From the NCBI GenBank assembly GCA_032207245.1, contig CM063498.1, forward strand, positions 52,373,339 to 52,437,338: a DNA stretch of 64,000 nt. Direction: 5' to 3'. A program made the translations under genes and the position numbers. The notes under the pieces are model-generated. The model was not told where the DNA came from, made no database searches, and worked only from the letters and a program-made list of their open reading frames with translations. This stretch comes from Pardosa pseudoannulata. Taxonomy: Eukaryota > Arthropoda > Arachnida > Araneae > Lycosidae. Positions 1 to 10,510 of this stretch are shown here, in pieces; position 1 is the first letter of the stretch, and each line of letters opens with the position of its first letter.

Positions 1-557
1 GAATTAAATTGTCCTTCAAAATATTGAAGCAAGGCATTGATTGCATTGAAAGCTTTTTTTTCATTAATTTTTCAAAAGCTTGGACGATTTCTTCTCCTTC
101 GTCGGAATCGCAGATTTCTTCATTTCCGGTAATACGGGGAATAAAATCGTCCTCATTCAAATTATCTTCGCAGCACTGTAAAGTTTCGTCTACCGCAACT
201 AACTCCTCAAAAGATAATTGAAGATCAGGAAATTTGAGACTGAGGAGCTGGGCCACTTCATTAGTGTCACCTACCTAGGACATCAATGTACGTGACGAAA
301 GGGTCCTTTAAGCAAACACAAAGTGCGGAGTACAGGTTTCTTGACCTTGCACCATAGTACAATAATTTTAAAATAGCCCACTTGCTCATGAGTCCTGCGG
401 TCTAAAATTGGCGGTCGCTGAAACGAAAAATAATACGCCTGGGGTCGTTGTAATGATTCAAAATTAACATTATTCCTATGGTAAAATAATTGGGACTTTT
501 TAAGATGGTCGTTCTTACGAAGGGGTCGTTGTATTGTGGTGTATAGAGGTTCTACTG
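1..557 (-). mobile_element. pogo/Tigger-type DNA transposon, 3' part, cut by window start
   Basis: The segment matches 53949-54504 closely over its whole length, so both are copies of one element. The right end reads as an inverted terminus beginning CAGTAGAACCTCTATA on the minus strand and is followed by TA (558-559), the target dinucleotide of pogo and mariner elements. The minus strand at 1-220 carries the broken C-terminal acidic tail of a Tigger-like transposase; its better preserved equivalent is at 53839-54200. No intact reading frame remains. The left end lies outside the window. Superfamily assignment rests on the TA target, terminus style and transposase tail. Confidence 0.75.
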
Positions 558-1360
558 TATAATTTTCTTGAATAAAAAAATAAGCACTTTTCTGACTGTT
601 TTCTTTATAATTATGCGATTATTATAATGGGGTTAATATTTGAGGCTAAACGGTTAGTCTATCGAAATTTGCTTCTAAAAGCCCTCGAAGAAAATTTTAT
701 GATCTTCAAATGCTTCAACATAGCATTTGAAGCATAATAAATGAAAGAAGTGAACATTGCATTTAATTTTACTTCATAAAACCCTTAGCTGCATTATTTT
801 CTATATTTGCCCATGTATGTCGTTTCCTTACCACTCTCCATTTTCTTTATCTGCGGGAAAGAACCGGTTAAATTAATTCCCTCGAAGATATTTGATGGAG
901 GGAGAGATCTGTATTTACTTTAAGCCGATGTGTTCATTAGAAGTGAAGAATTTCAAGACAGCCGCTGTTTATGCAGGAAAACTTTTAAATGCAGATAAAT
1001 TTGAAGTTTCTCGGAAATGCCGAGATTTCTTCGCTGTTTGATTATAATGAGAGAAATAACGGTCGATTTCTGTAGTGCTAATATATTTGAATTCGTAGAA
1101 ATACATCCAGCTATGAACCATTTAGTATAAGGGTATCAATGTGATTGGTATATACTGAAGGAAATGATGAACTACTTTTGTTGTTTAAATATATTTGAAT
1201 TTAGGGAAATATAACGCTATGAACTAATGAGTATAATGGTCGTAATGTAATTGGTACGTATTTTTAATCAGTATAAAAGTTGTAATATACTTATTAGAAT
1301 AATAGCGTAGATCGTTGGTCTGATAATGGTTCTGGCTGATGCCACTCCAATAGTATTACA
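558..1360. other. AT-rich sequence, nothing recognised
   Basis: No coding frame, tRNA-like box, terminal repeat or tandem structure was seen here. Short tract similarity inside it (for example the two 'atatatttgaatt' stretches near 1080 and 1190) suggests an old partial duplication, but it is too diverged to delimit by eye. Confidence 0.5.
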
Positions 1361-1402
1361 CCATCAAAATACAAGTGGATCTGGACAGCCAATTTTGGTG
1401 CT

Positions 1403-1557
1403 ACAGTTTCAGGGAAAATTACTTGGTTTATTGGCGCTATCTATTGACTAATATATTAATTATAAACCTATTTAAGTAACCGTGAGCTTGTGTCGAGGAT
1501 TCTTAATACACCTTGTTAAACAATGGAAGGTGAATACAAGACAAATTACATCAATCA
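1403..1557 (+). repeat. ~155-bp direct repeat, copy 1
   Basis: This stretch, from 'cagtttcagggaaaatt' to 'acatcaatca', recurs essentially unchanged at 1721-1876, about 320 bp downstream. The near identity points to a recent local duplication. The first ~75 bp (with 'ttggcgctatctattga') also resembles the reverse complement of 3990-4085, so it belongs to a dispersed family of unknown class. No coding potential was seen. Confidence 0.85.
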
Positions 1558-1720
1558 ATACAGATTTTCATCACATATTAAAGCTCTAATAAATGAGATT
1601 TATTTGTTTTTATTTGAATGGCATTTTACTTTTTAAAGTCATTATCAATAACTGGTAAAAATATGAAATCCCATTGTATTATTCAGATAACAATGTTTGT
1701 TCTCAGTTTATTATAATGGA

Positions 1721-1876
1721 CAGTTTCAGGGAAAATTACTTGGTTTATTGGCGCTATCTATTGACTAATATATTAATTATAAACCTATTTAAGTAACCGT
1801 GAGCTTGTGTCGAGGATTCTTAATACACCTTGTTAAACAATGGAAGGTGAATACAAGACAAATTACATCAATCAGT
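1721..1876 (+). repeat. ~155-bp direct repeat, copy 2
   Basis: Second copy of the 1403-1557 repeat, apparently identical across the shared part. The sequence between the copies (1558-1720) is not repeated here. The event is either a tandem duplication of ~320 bp that later lost part of one copy, or two insertions of the same unit. Confidence 0.85.
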
Positions 1877-1879
1877 AAA

Positions 1880-3980
1880 TCAGGTATCCAAGTAAATAGC
1901 CTGATCTATCATGAAAAAAATTACTCTTTGAAATATCATTCAATAAAGTAATTCAGAAGCTTATTTTCTATCAAAGAAAATTCTTTTTTACTCTTTACTA
2001 AGCGAAATAATTATTCAATATTGCTGTATACTTTTGAGGGGAATAGTATAATTTAAACTAAGGAATATTCTTTGATAGCAAAATGTAAGTTTGTAAATTA
2101 GTATATTGAATAACATTTTTTCAGAACAGTGTTTTTATCTTTAAAAATCAGGTTGTTTACTGCTCATTATAGACTGCTTGGGGTATAAAATTTGTAACAG
2201 CAAAAATTAATTTTAAAACTTAAAATGATAAAAAAATGAAAAAGATAGTTAAAAAATTAACAGTTAAAAATAAAATTAATTTTAAAGATTGTCAAAAGTA
2301 ATTGTAAATAAAATATTAGAAATGAATATTAAAACAAAAATAAAATATTATAAAATGTAAAAATAAATAATAATAATAATAACTGACCGTTTCCAAGTTT
2401 ACGGGGCCTCGGAATTCAGTTCAGTGGGGACGCCAAGTGTGGGAGATATCGCCAAATTCTAGAACCCTATTTTCTGGCAAACCTTGCTCTTCTTTTCGGA
2501 CTCTTCCACCACCACCTAAAAAGTTGGGGGTGTCAATCGACGCCTTTATTTTAGAGTATTGAGGGAAATGACACATGATTTGAATATCTGACCCTTATTG
2601 GTTCCCGTAACTAACAATATTCCAAGACCGCTGAATTTGGATTTTCTAGCGTCCATTTCAAGTCTTTGTCCATTTCGGCTGTGCTCTGGAGGTTTGTCCA
2701 TTTTGTTTGAGCCCTTGTGGTATTTTTTTCGTTTTTTTAATTTAATACTGGAGCTCACACCAATACAATTAAGGGCTTGTGGAGCTCAATTAAGCACAGT
2801 TCGCAAGTGTGAAAATCAATTTGATTCAGACATTTGTAAATTTACGTGGAGGAAAATGAAAGAAAATCCGCAAGATGCTTTTCAGGATTTTTTAAATCAG
2901 ATCAAACTTGTATATCAACTAACAACTTAGGACACTTAAATTAGGTTAGCGCTTTATTTATTTTATATTTTATGCTTAATTGTCGAAGAGTAACAAGTGA
3001 TGTTATATTTCACATTTATATATTTTTATTTACTGCTTTTTGAACTTTATTCAAAATTGCTTCTTAATTTAATACAAAATGAAGAAGAAATATTTTTAAA
3101 CTATATTATTTTACAATGTATTACATTGTTAAAAGTGATACGTAAGTAATAAAAGTAATTTTATTAAGACCGTCTACTGTTATTGTTACGGAAGATCAAG
3201 GGGAGCTTTACCTCACTTAGATAAGAAAAATCACTTCACTCCCCTACTTTCTTCAGAATTTAAGCTAAAAATTTATTATTTATTTAAAACATTTACTCTG
3301 TTTTTATATTTTCATTTTAAGCAAATAATTTCCAGAAGTAATTTTTACCGTACTTTATTACTTTTTAATCTTTTGATAGTTTTAAAATAATTTCATTAAA
3401 TAGCAACCGTGTTTTATAAATATAACTAAATGTTTTATAAGCATAATTGCCTAAATATAACCAACTAATGCTTATATTTTGCTTAATTTGCACTTATTGC
3501 AAAAATTCATCACTGTTTAGTTCAATAAACAGTAGAAAAGCGCCTTTAAATACATTAAAAACTCAAATTTAAATTTGTAATTATCTTAACAAAATTTCAA
3601 ACCTTTTTTTTGTTCAAAATATGCTTTGAAATTGGGTATAAACTTAATACACAAATTGTAAATATCACTTGGCGACAATTTGGCGATCACTTGTACAAAA
3701 ATAGAGCCAAAAACATGGCGGCGGGGCCCCTGGAACTTGGAATTTACCTAATAACTATAAATATTGAAATATAAAAAAATATTAGAAATATTAGCACTTC
3801 TCAAGCTCATTTCTGAGCAAAAATTAATTTTATAATCTTAAAAAGACAAAAACAAAAATGAAAATAAAAAATGTAAAATTCAAGTTTAAAAAAAAAAAAA
3901 GAGGAGAAAATAGAAAATTAATTTAAAAGATCGTTAAAAATGTAAATAAAATAATACAAAAGCTGCAGAAAATCTGACAA
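1880..3980. other. AT-rich intergenic sequence with no clear gene
   Basis: Long A- and T-rich runs with no recognisable domain. An open frame of about 110 codons at 2598-2930 on the plus strand has no family signature, no repeats and no clear splice context; it overlaps another open frame on the minus strand. I treat it as chance. Two A-rich stretches (2230-2360 and 3830-3960) look alike in composition and word use and may be old copies of one repeat. Confidence 0.45.
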
Positions 3981-3984
3981 AACT

Positions 3985-4085
3985 ACTTGGATAGTTTTAG
4001 TTAATATATTAGTGAATAGATGGCGCCAACACACCAAGCAATTCTCCCCTGCAACTGTAGCACCGAAATTAGCTATTCGGATCTA
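3985..4085 (-). repeat. diverged inverted copy of the 1.4-kb repeat
   Basis: Read on the minus strand, this stretch contains 'ggtgctacagttgcagggga', 'ttggcgccatctattcac' and 'taatatatta' in the same order as 1395-1470. It is more diverged than the 1403/1721 pair, so it is an older member of the same small family, in opposite orientation. Confidence 0.7.
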
Positions 4086-4089
4086 CTCG

Positions 4090-4540
4090 TATCAAAACAG
4101 ATGCGAAACACCGCAGTAGTTTTCGGACTAGAAATATACATGAGACAGCTTAAACTTTTGAAATTAACGACTTTCGCATCGGCAGCGTAAAATATTGCAT
4201 GGTTCTGTTCGCTCGCGTGTCAGAGCCACATTCTCTTCCAGCAGCCGATTTTTCAGGACCGCCACTACAAAACTCTCGATACCTGTTCATCATTTAGAGA
4301 TGATTTGAGAGGTTCCCCAGCCCCTTTTGTTATCTGGAGAGGAAAAGGAGAAATTTGAAAGAAATAAAAGATGACAATCTCGTGAGTTAAAATTCCAAGA
4401 GCTAGATAAAAATCTGTAATTAATGATAGAGTCGGCATTCGAGACAGTTCAGAATCATTCATATCGGGTAGTTCTTCATTTTGAGTTTTGATAACGAAGG
4501 TTTTTATTCTCGATCTGATATCTGATATGATTCAGGAATA
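4090..4540 (+). repeat. dispersed repeat R, copy a (left part)
   Basis: R is a repeat family recognised only by comparing regions within this window. Shared landmarks are 'cagcttaaacttttgaaatt', 'gccgatttttcaggacc', 'cctgttcat..tagagatga', 'agttaaaattccaagag' and 'tctgatatgattcag'. The same series occurs in copies b-d at 9.4-14.1 kb and in part at 31985-32340 and 47050-47225. This copy is interrupted by the Tc1 element at 4541-5757 and resumes after it. R carries no coding frame and no recognisable termini. It may be an old segmental duplication or an unclassified non-autonomous element. Confidence 0.7.
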
Positions 4541-5757
4541 CACTGTCTACCAATAAGTATTTGGGCATCTGTGATAGAAAAGAAAAACTAACTTCATTCA
4601 AAATCAATAGTTGGTGGAGCTTCCACGAGAGGCAATTACAGCGTGAACCCTCAGAGACATACTTTTCACAAGTCTTTGTATTACAGCTAGTGGTATTGTC
4701 TTCCACTCGGTTTGGAGTAGACATACAAGTTCTTCACCGATTTTGGACGGAGAGTGCACCCCTTAATTCGGCGATCCAACTCGTCCCAGAGGTTCTCGAT
4801 ATGTTCAGGTTTGGGCTCTGGGCAGGCTAGTCCATTCGATGAACTCCTTTGGCACCATACCAAGCCTTGGTTAACCTCGAAACATGATAACTGGCATTGT
4901 CGTCCTGAAAGTAACAGGGGTCCAACCCTTAAAACTGCCACAACGTTGGAAGCACATTGTCATCCAAAATAGTGCAGTAGGCATCGGCGTTGAGCTTACC
5001 ATGAATGGGGACCAAGGGTCCCAGTCCATACCAGAAGAAACACCCCCAAACCATAATTTCACCTCCGCCAAACTTGACTGTTGGCACAAAGCATTCTGGG
5101 AGGAAACGTTCTCCAGGCAGACGCCAGACCCAGATCCTGCCATCCGAATGGTAAAGGGTGAACCTTGATTCGTCGCTCCAAAGAATCTGTTTGCACTGAT
5201 CTACGGTCCAATTCCGATATGCTTTGTACCACATTAACCGAGCAGCGCGGTTGGACTTTGTGATTAAAGGCTTATGGGCAGCAGCACGACCATGAAACCC
5301 AAGCAGATGTGCTTCCTTACGGATGGTATTCATTGAAACAATACTCCCGGATGTCTGTTGAAACTCCTCGCGGATGAGGGCCATCGGTTGGGTGCGGTTC
5401 TTCCAAATTTCTCTGGACAGCACTCGTCGGTCTCTATCTCCCAGTTTCGTTGGTCTGCCGACTCGGGGCACATTCCGACAATCACCGCTCACCTTCCACT
5501 TCTTAATCATATAGGCCACTGTCGATTTTGGGTACTTCAGATCGCTAGATATGTCCCTTAAGGATCGGCCACATTTGTGATACCCGATAATTATACCTTT
5601 CTTGAAATCAGAGAGCTCCGAACTGCGCGGCATCTTGCATGCGACTAATGCCTATGCTGTTTCCTATACGATGTATACCGGCGGAGGCCTTGACGTACCT
5701 GGGTACCGCAGATATCGTCATTTGCATAGGTGTCCAAATACTGATTGGTAGACAGTG
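4541..5757 (-). mobile_element. Tc1-like transposon, nearly full length
   Basis: Both ends are present. The left reads CACTGTCTACCAATAAGTAT and the right end read inward is CACTGTCTACCAATCAGTAT. Each is flanked by TA (4539-4540 and 5758-5759), the Tc1/mariner target duplication. The ~1.2-kb length and the internal transposase fit the Tc1 group. The element lies inside an R repeat, whose left part ends at 4540 and whose right part resumes at 5758. A second, more decayed copy in opposite orientation is at 35933-37126. Confidence 0.95.
4590..5633 (-). pseudogene. Tc1-like transposase, frameshifted (DD34E type)
   Basis: The transposase reads from an ATG at 5633 as a 234-codon open frame. It begins with a helix-turn-helix region ([20 protein letters not shown]), then a second DNA-binding part containing the [12 protein letters not shown] motif. 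The first catalytic Asp is in WSDESRF. The frame is lost near 4930, just after LPTLWQF. Past the shift the rest is still legible: a FQDDNA block with the second catalytic Asp, then NLWDEL with the third acidic residue about 34 residues on. An in-frame stop replaces a Trp near the usual WPAQSP motif. The protein would be about 340 residues if intact. It is almost certainly inactive. Confidence 0.92.
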
Positions 5758-6050
5758 TATTAAGGAACCTGTTGGTGTGTGGGCTCTTAGATAATTAGGA
5801 TTGTTTTACGTAAATTTTGATGTGGTTGAAGAGTTTTTATTTATAGTTTGTCATCTGAATGTAATTTTTAAGATACGTTTTTTCATTACGCAACAAAAGG
5901 AGGCAAAAAAAGATAGAATGATTACTTAAAAGGACGTAATCATTATTAGTAATATATTTTTTTTCGTAGACAACCCGTGTGTCCTACAGTAACATTGCAT
6001 ATTGTTTTATTTCATTTTCCACATAAATGTAAAATTCCTTTTAACACTAA
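5758..6050 (+). repeat. dispersed repeat R, copy a (right part / tail)
   Basis: After the Tc1 insertion the R tail continues with 'gatgtggttgaagagttttt', 'atgtaatttttaagatacg' and 'ttcattttccacataaatgt'. The equivalents are 14960-15170 and 32190-32340, and the last motif recurs near 34205. This shows the Tc1 element entered a pre-existing R copy. Confidence 0.55.
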
Positions 6051-6053
6051 TGT

Positions 6054-6230
6054 GCCGAACCATGGCCGGAATTGGTAGAACGCTGATTTTCGGTATCGGA
6101 ATTAATAGGTTTGAATCTCACTTCTAGCATGGATGTTCGTAGTCGTTCTGAATCGGCCTTAAGCAGTAGTTACCGGTCTCATTAGCTCTTGTGTAGCAAA
6201 ACTGCAAATCGTAACTCCAAGCTAACCAAC
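6054..6230 (+). mobile_element. SINE family 1, diverged full-length copy
   Basis: A tRNA-like head (gccgaaccatggcc, ggtttgaatctcac as a B-box-like segment) is followed by the family body 'atggatgttcgtagtcg', 'ttaagcagtag', 'tctcattag' and 'gtagcaaaactgc'. The same order is found at 7697, 45997, 47230 and 62650 (minus). The head is tRNA-derived as in other pol III SINEs. This copy is the most diverged in its head. Confidence 0.8.
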
Positions 6231-6249
6231 TTATAACACTAACCTGTAC

Positions 6250-6637
6250 AGTGATGCGTGTATGAATAAATTAAAGTTACATCCTACACCATAATTTCGG
6301 AAAAAAAAAAGGATATTCAATTATTTCGCATTGGTTTGCATTCAATGAATCACTTTGTCTATTTAATTCCTTTGTCCATTTGTCCATTACCTTTTCTTGA
6401 TGGGAGCAACTGAGTATTACACTTTGAGAAGAAAATTTGTTTGGACGTTCATCATTCCATTTTTATACATTACATATTCTACTTGCATTTTTTAATACTT
6501 GAACCAAGGAATTTTTTTCCTTAATTGATCAAGATATTTACTTTTATTTCCATATCATTATTTTTCACATTGTTATCAACGGTATTTATAATGCACATTG
6601 AATTAATGAATGCATCAAACACCAACATTTTTTCATA
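6250..6637. other. AT-rich spacer, nothing recognised
   Basis: Between the SINE and the Tc1 fragment only AT-rich sequence is visible, including a short A run near 6300. No repeat or coding signal was seen. Confidence 0.4.
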
Positions 6638-7030
6638 GGCCCGTGGTGGCGGTATTATGCTTTGTGGGACGTTCTCTTGGGTGTCTCTGGAACCCGTGAT
6701 TGTGGTTGAGCAAACCTTGAATGCTTCAGGGTATCTGAACATCATTGCGGACCAGTGGCACCCTTACATGGCCTCTGCTTTTCCAGCTGGAAATGGAATG
6801 TTCCAACAGGACAACGCTTCGTGTCACAAGGCTAAAATTATGTTGGAGGGATTCCAGGAACATGATGCTGAATTCCAATTAATGTCCTGGCCGCCTAATT
6901 CACCGGATCTCATTCCGAGAGAACACATTTGGGATGTCATGGGACGGTAGCTCAGAGTTCAAAGACCACCAATTCGCAGGTAGAAAGTGAGGCTTTTTCA
7001 ACTATTTCTATCCCGCTAACTATATATAAG
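6638..7030 (+). mobile_element. Tc1-group transposase 3' fragment (D..36..E spacing)
   Basis: A 97-codon open frame starting inside 'gtggcggtattatgctttgtg' reads GGIMLCGTFSW, then FQQDNASCHKA, then WPPNSPDLIPREHIWDVMG. These are the second and third catalytic blocks of an IS630/Tc1/mariner transposase. Counting residues between the Asp of QQDNA and the Glu of REHIW gives 36, unlike the 34 of the two other Tc1 elements here, so it is a different lineage. The N-terminal DNA-binding half and both terminal repeats are missing. A stop follows the DVMGR block at about 6950. Confidence 0.88.
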
Positions 7031-7696
7031 TAACATACTTGATTTTTTAGAAGAATCCACAATAATTTTTAATCAGTGTATTATTAAAACTTCTGAGAAA
7101 TGAAACTTAATTTTACAATAATACCATATTTATTAAGGATATTATACAGTAAGTTGTAATGCGCAGATTTTATTAAATTGCATAAAATATTTTTCTTGGA
7201 TATTTAAAATAAAAAATATTTTTTCGCTATATTTATATAGTTTTAAAATCTTACGTAGAAAAGTCATTTTAATAGTAAAACCAAGAAAAGAGATTCTCGG
7301 ATTATACTTGATTAGTATTGTCAGCTTAGCGGTAACACGTTTATCAAATTTCAAATTTATACAGGGAATAAACGTTTAGATATCATGTACTTTAATTGTG
7401 GAAAACTGCATCAACTTTAAAATGTTCTTAAATGCTGGAATGCAATTAGTTTTAGTGCAGTTTTTTTATTTATTATAATTTGAAATTTTGAAGTATTTTT
7501 ATATGGTTCGTGACATACGATAGAGAAAACTATTAAATATCAGATAAACTAGATTTTGGAAAAATTAATTTTTTGATGTTTTAAAGGTTCTTTGCCTCCT
7601 TAACATTTTGAAACTTGAGCACAGGTTTAGAAATAAAATACTGAAAATGTCGGATTTTTAAAACTTTTTCTCATATATTAAATTACATACAGTTCA
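7031..7696. other. AT-rich spacer, nothing recognised
   Basis: Low-complexity AT-rich sequence with no repeat, terminus or coding signal that I can support. Confidence 0.4.
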
Positions 7697-7773
7697 GGCC
7701 GAATGATGGCTGAATGGTTAGGGATCTCATCTTTGGTACTGGAGTTTTAGGATTCGAGTCCCACTGTGGCATG
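7697..7773 (+). mobile_element. SINE family 1 tRNA-like head of the tandem array
   Basis: The sequence ggccgaatgatggctgaatg, with an A-box-like 'ggctgaatggttaggg' and a B-box-like 'ggattcgagtccc', forms the tRNA-derived 5' head of SINE family 1. It matches the head at 62750-62825 on the minus strand. It is the only head in the array: the following 110-bp units consist of body sequence only. It could in principle provide a pol III start upstream of all copies. Confidence 0.85.
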
Positions 7774-9405
7774 GATGTTCATATTTGTTCGGAATTGTCT
7801 TTAAGTAATAGGTCCCGATCTCATTAGTCTTCTTGAGCAAAACAGTAGATCGTAGCACTCCAAACAATATCCAATGTGGCATGGATGTTCGTAACAGTTT
7901 GGAATCGGCTTTAAGCAATAGGTCCCGATCTCATTAGTCTTCTTGAGCAAAACAGTAGATCGTAGCACTCCAAACAATATCCAATGTGGCATGGATGTTC
8001 GCAACAGTTTGGAATCGGCTTTAAGCAATAGGTCCCGATCTCATTAGCCTTCTTGAGCAAAACAGTAGATCGTAGCACTCCAAACAATATCCAATGTGGC
8101 ATGGATGTTCGTAACAGTTTAGAATCGGCTTTAAGCAATAGGTCCCAGTCTCATTAGTATACTTAAGCAAACCAATAGATCGTAGCACTCCAAACAATAT
8201 CCAATGTGGCATGGATGTTCGTAACAGTTTGGAATCGGATTTAAGCAATAGGTTCCGATCTCATTAGTCTTCTTGAGCAAAACAGTAGATCGTAGCACTC
8301 CAAACAATATCCAATGTGGCATGGATGTTCGTAACAGTTTGGAATCGGCTTTAAGCAATAGGTCCCGATCTCATTAGCCTTCTTGAGCAAAACAGTAGAT
8401 CGTAGCACTCCAAACAATATCCAATGTGGCATGGATGTTCGTAACAGTTTGGAATCGGCTTTAAGCAATAGGTCCCGATCTCATTAGTCTTCTTGAGCAA
8501 AACAGTAGATCGTAGCACTCCAAACAATATCCAATGTGGCATGGATGTTCGTAACAGTTTGGAATCGGCTTTAAGCAATAGGTCCCGATCTCATTAGTCT
8601 TCTTGAGCAAAACAGTAGATCGTAGCACTCCAAACAATATCCAATGTGGCATGGATGTTCGTAACAGTTTGGAATCGGATTTAAGCAATAGGTTCCGATC
8701 TCATTAGTCTTCTTGAGCAAAACAGTAGATCGTAGCACTCCAAACAATATCCAATGTGGCATGGATGTTCGTAACAGTTTGGAATCGGCTTTAAGCAATA
8801 GGTCCCGATCTCATTAGTCTTCTTGAGCAAAACAGTAGATCGTAGCACTCCAAACAATATCCAATGTGGCATGGATGTTCGTAACAGTTTGGAATCGGAT
8901 TTAAGCAATAGGTTCCGATCTCATTAGTCTTCTTGAGCAAAACAGTAGATCGTAGCACTCCAAACAATATCCAATGTGGCATGGATGTTCGTAACAGTTT
9001 GGAATCGGCTTTAAGCAATAGGTCCCGATCTCATTAGTCTTCTTGAGCAAAACAGTAGATCGTAGCACTCCAAACAATATCCAATGTGGCATGGATGTTC
9101 GTAACAGTTTGGAATCGGATTTAAGCAATAGGTTCCGATCTCATTAGTCTTCTTGAGCAAAACAGTAGATCGTAGCACTCCAAACAATATCCAATGTGGC
9201 ATGGATGTTCGTAACAGTTTGGAATCGGCTTTAAGCAATAGATCCTGATCTCATTAGTCTTCTTGAGCAAAACAGTAGATCGTAGCACTCCAAACCAAAT
9301 CCAATGGGGCATGGATGTTATTAACAGTTTGGAATTGGCTTTAAGCAGTAGGCTCCGGTTCCATTAGTCCTCGTGTTACAAAAAAATTGACCGTAGTGCA
9401 TGAAC
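7771..9405 (+). repeat. 110-bp tandem array of the SINE family 1 body (15 copies)
   Basis: The motif 'atggatgtt' recurs at 7771, 7881, 7991, 8101 and then exactly every 110 bp to 9311, giving 14 full units and a diverged last one. Each unit contains the SINE body landmarks 'ttaagcaatagg', 'tctcattag', 'agtagatcgtagcactcc' and a junction 'ccaatgtggc' in which the SINE 3' end is fused to the last bases of the tRNA head. Two unit variants, 'ggctttaag..ggtccc' and 'ggatttaag..ggttcc', alternate from about 8651 to 9200, making a 220-bp higher-order period. Open frames of 75 codons on the minus strand are by-products of the period. The first and last units are the most diverged, as expected when exchange is concentrated in the middle. 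Confidence 0.97.
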
Positions 9406-9429
9406 CAAACAAAACCAAAACAGAGAGCT

Positions 9430-9724
9430 CTGTACGTTTCGATGTTACAATTTTTTGTTATATCTCAAATCCAACGACAATTGTAACAAATATCCAAGAA
9501 CAAACAATGTAGTAGCGTATCAGGAACAATTATCTTTTCTGAAACATCTTACGACACCGATTTAATGAATATTATGGAATGCATCCAAAATGAACACTCT
9601 TTCGCTTTGCATGTTTTCCTCGGAACTCATCGCTTATCTTTCAAAATTCTGCGTGCTCAAGTGGATATTATATAGCTGTCATCAAAATTGGTAGGTACTC
9701 CTTGTGTTACACAATAGAGTTTTC
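9430..9724 (+). repeat. dispersed repeat R, copy b (part 1)
   Basis: This stretch aligns with the 258-bp satellite monomer of the 15.7-32.0 kb array. Shared in order are 'aatatccaagaacaaa', 'attatcttttctgaaa', 'caccgatttaat', 'ttgcat' and 'gtggatatta'. It also aligns with R copies c and d. It is thus the bridge between the dispersed R family and the satellite. The hAT MITE at 9725 interrupts it; 9717-9724 (gagttttc) is the target duplication. Confidence 0.72.
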
Positions 9725-10385
9725 CAGAGCAGTATCTAGGGCGTGGCAAAGGTGGCACTTGCCACGGCCGCATCAGTCTTTGGGGCACCGCACATTGAGG
9801 AAAATGGGGTCCGAAAAAGGATGATTCGCCCCAAGTAGAAATAAGGAAAAGGTGAAAAAGGATTTATTTTTATTTAAAATTCCAGTGAGTTTAAAAACTA
9901 TTTTTTCTAAATTTTCTTATTTTTTAAAATGTTTCTTGAGACTAAACTTGTTATAGATTCTTACAAAATATTTACAAAACAATCCTAATACGTTTTAATA
10001 TAAATCAGGGTATTCGTTTTAAAGTTTGAATTTACTAAATTTATTAAAACTAAATTTAAATTTAGATATTCGACACTTTTTTTTTATGAAAATTCAACTT
10101 CCAAATTAAAAATGTTCTCCTCAAACCCTTCATCTAAACTTATCAGCATAATAATATACCCAATGTGTTCCAAAATATCTTTAAGCATTAATAAGGTGAA
10201 AATAGGAGAAAAATTACAAATTAATATACTAGAAATGTTTTAAGAATTAAAAATATTTTGAGTTCATAATGAATATATGATAAGGAAAAATAAATACATG
10301 TATATATATATATTTAATATATTTGGTGGTAGGGTCGCAGACCAGTTTTTTTGCCACGGGCTCTAAAAGACCTAGTTACGCCCTG
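9725..10385. mobile_element. hAT-type non-autonomous element (MITE) with perfect 8-bp TSD
   Basis: The element starts CAGAGCAGTATCTAGGGCG and ends in CCCTG; read inward the right end is CAGGGCGTAACTAGGTC. The subterminal 'gccacgg' motif occurs at both ends in opposite orientation. The 8 bp gagttttc flank it exactly on both sides (9717-9724 and 10386-10393), which is the hAT signature. The 661-bp interior is AT-rich with no coding frame, so it depends on a transposase made elsewhere. It is inserted in R copy b. Confidence 0.92.
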
Positions 10386-10510
10386 GAGTTTTCGTACATA
10401 AAAGATAGCTTTAACATCTCGAATAAATGACTCTTGCATCACATTCAAAATCTCTCACGTGAGGCATACACTTTCCTTTGACAGCCGATTTTCGGGATCA
10501 CCTAGGAAAG
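10386..10510 (+). repeat. dispersed repeat R, copy b (part 2)
   Basis: R continues with 'aaaagatagctttaacatc', 'gactcttgcatcacattcaaa' and 'cagccgattttcgggatcacc', equivalent to 13695-13805 and 12135-12245. It stops at 10510 where the solo LTR begins. Confidence 0.75.

Noticed and set aside
2598..2930. 110-codon plus-strand open frame
   Set aside because: No recognisable domain, an overlapping open frame on the other strand, and a composition like its surroundings.
7727..9312. Ladder of 75-codon minus-strand open frames with near-identical proteins
   Set aside because: They overlap one another by the 110-bp repeat period and translate the SINE body. 110 is not a multiple of 3, so no continuous protein exists.
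7771..9405. CRISPR-like array
   Set aside because: The regular 110-bp units have no short repeat/unique spacer alternation, the unit is a SINE body, and the genome is eukaryotic.
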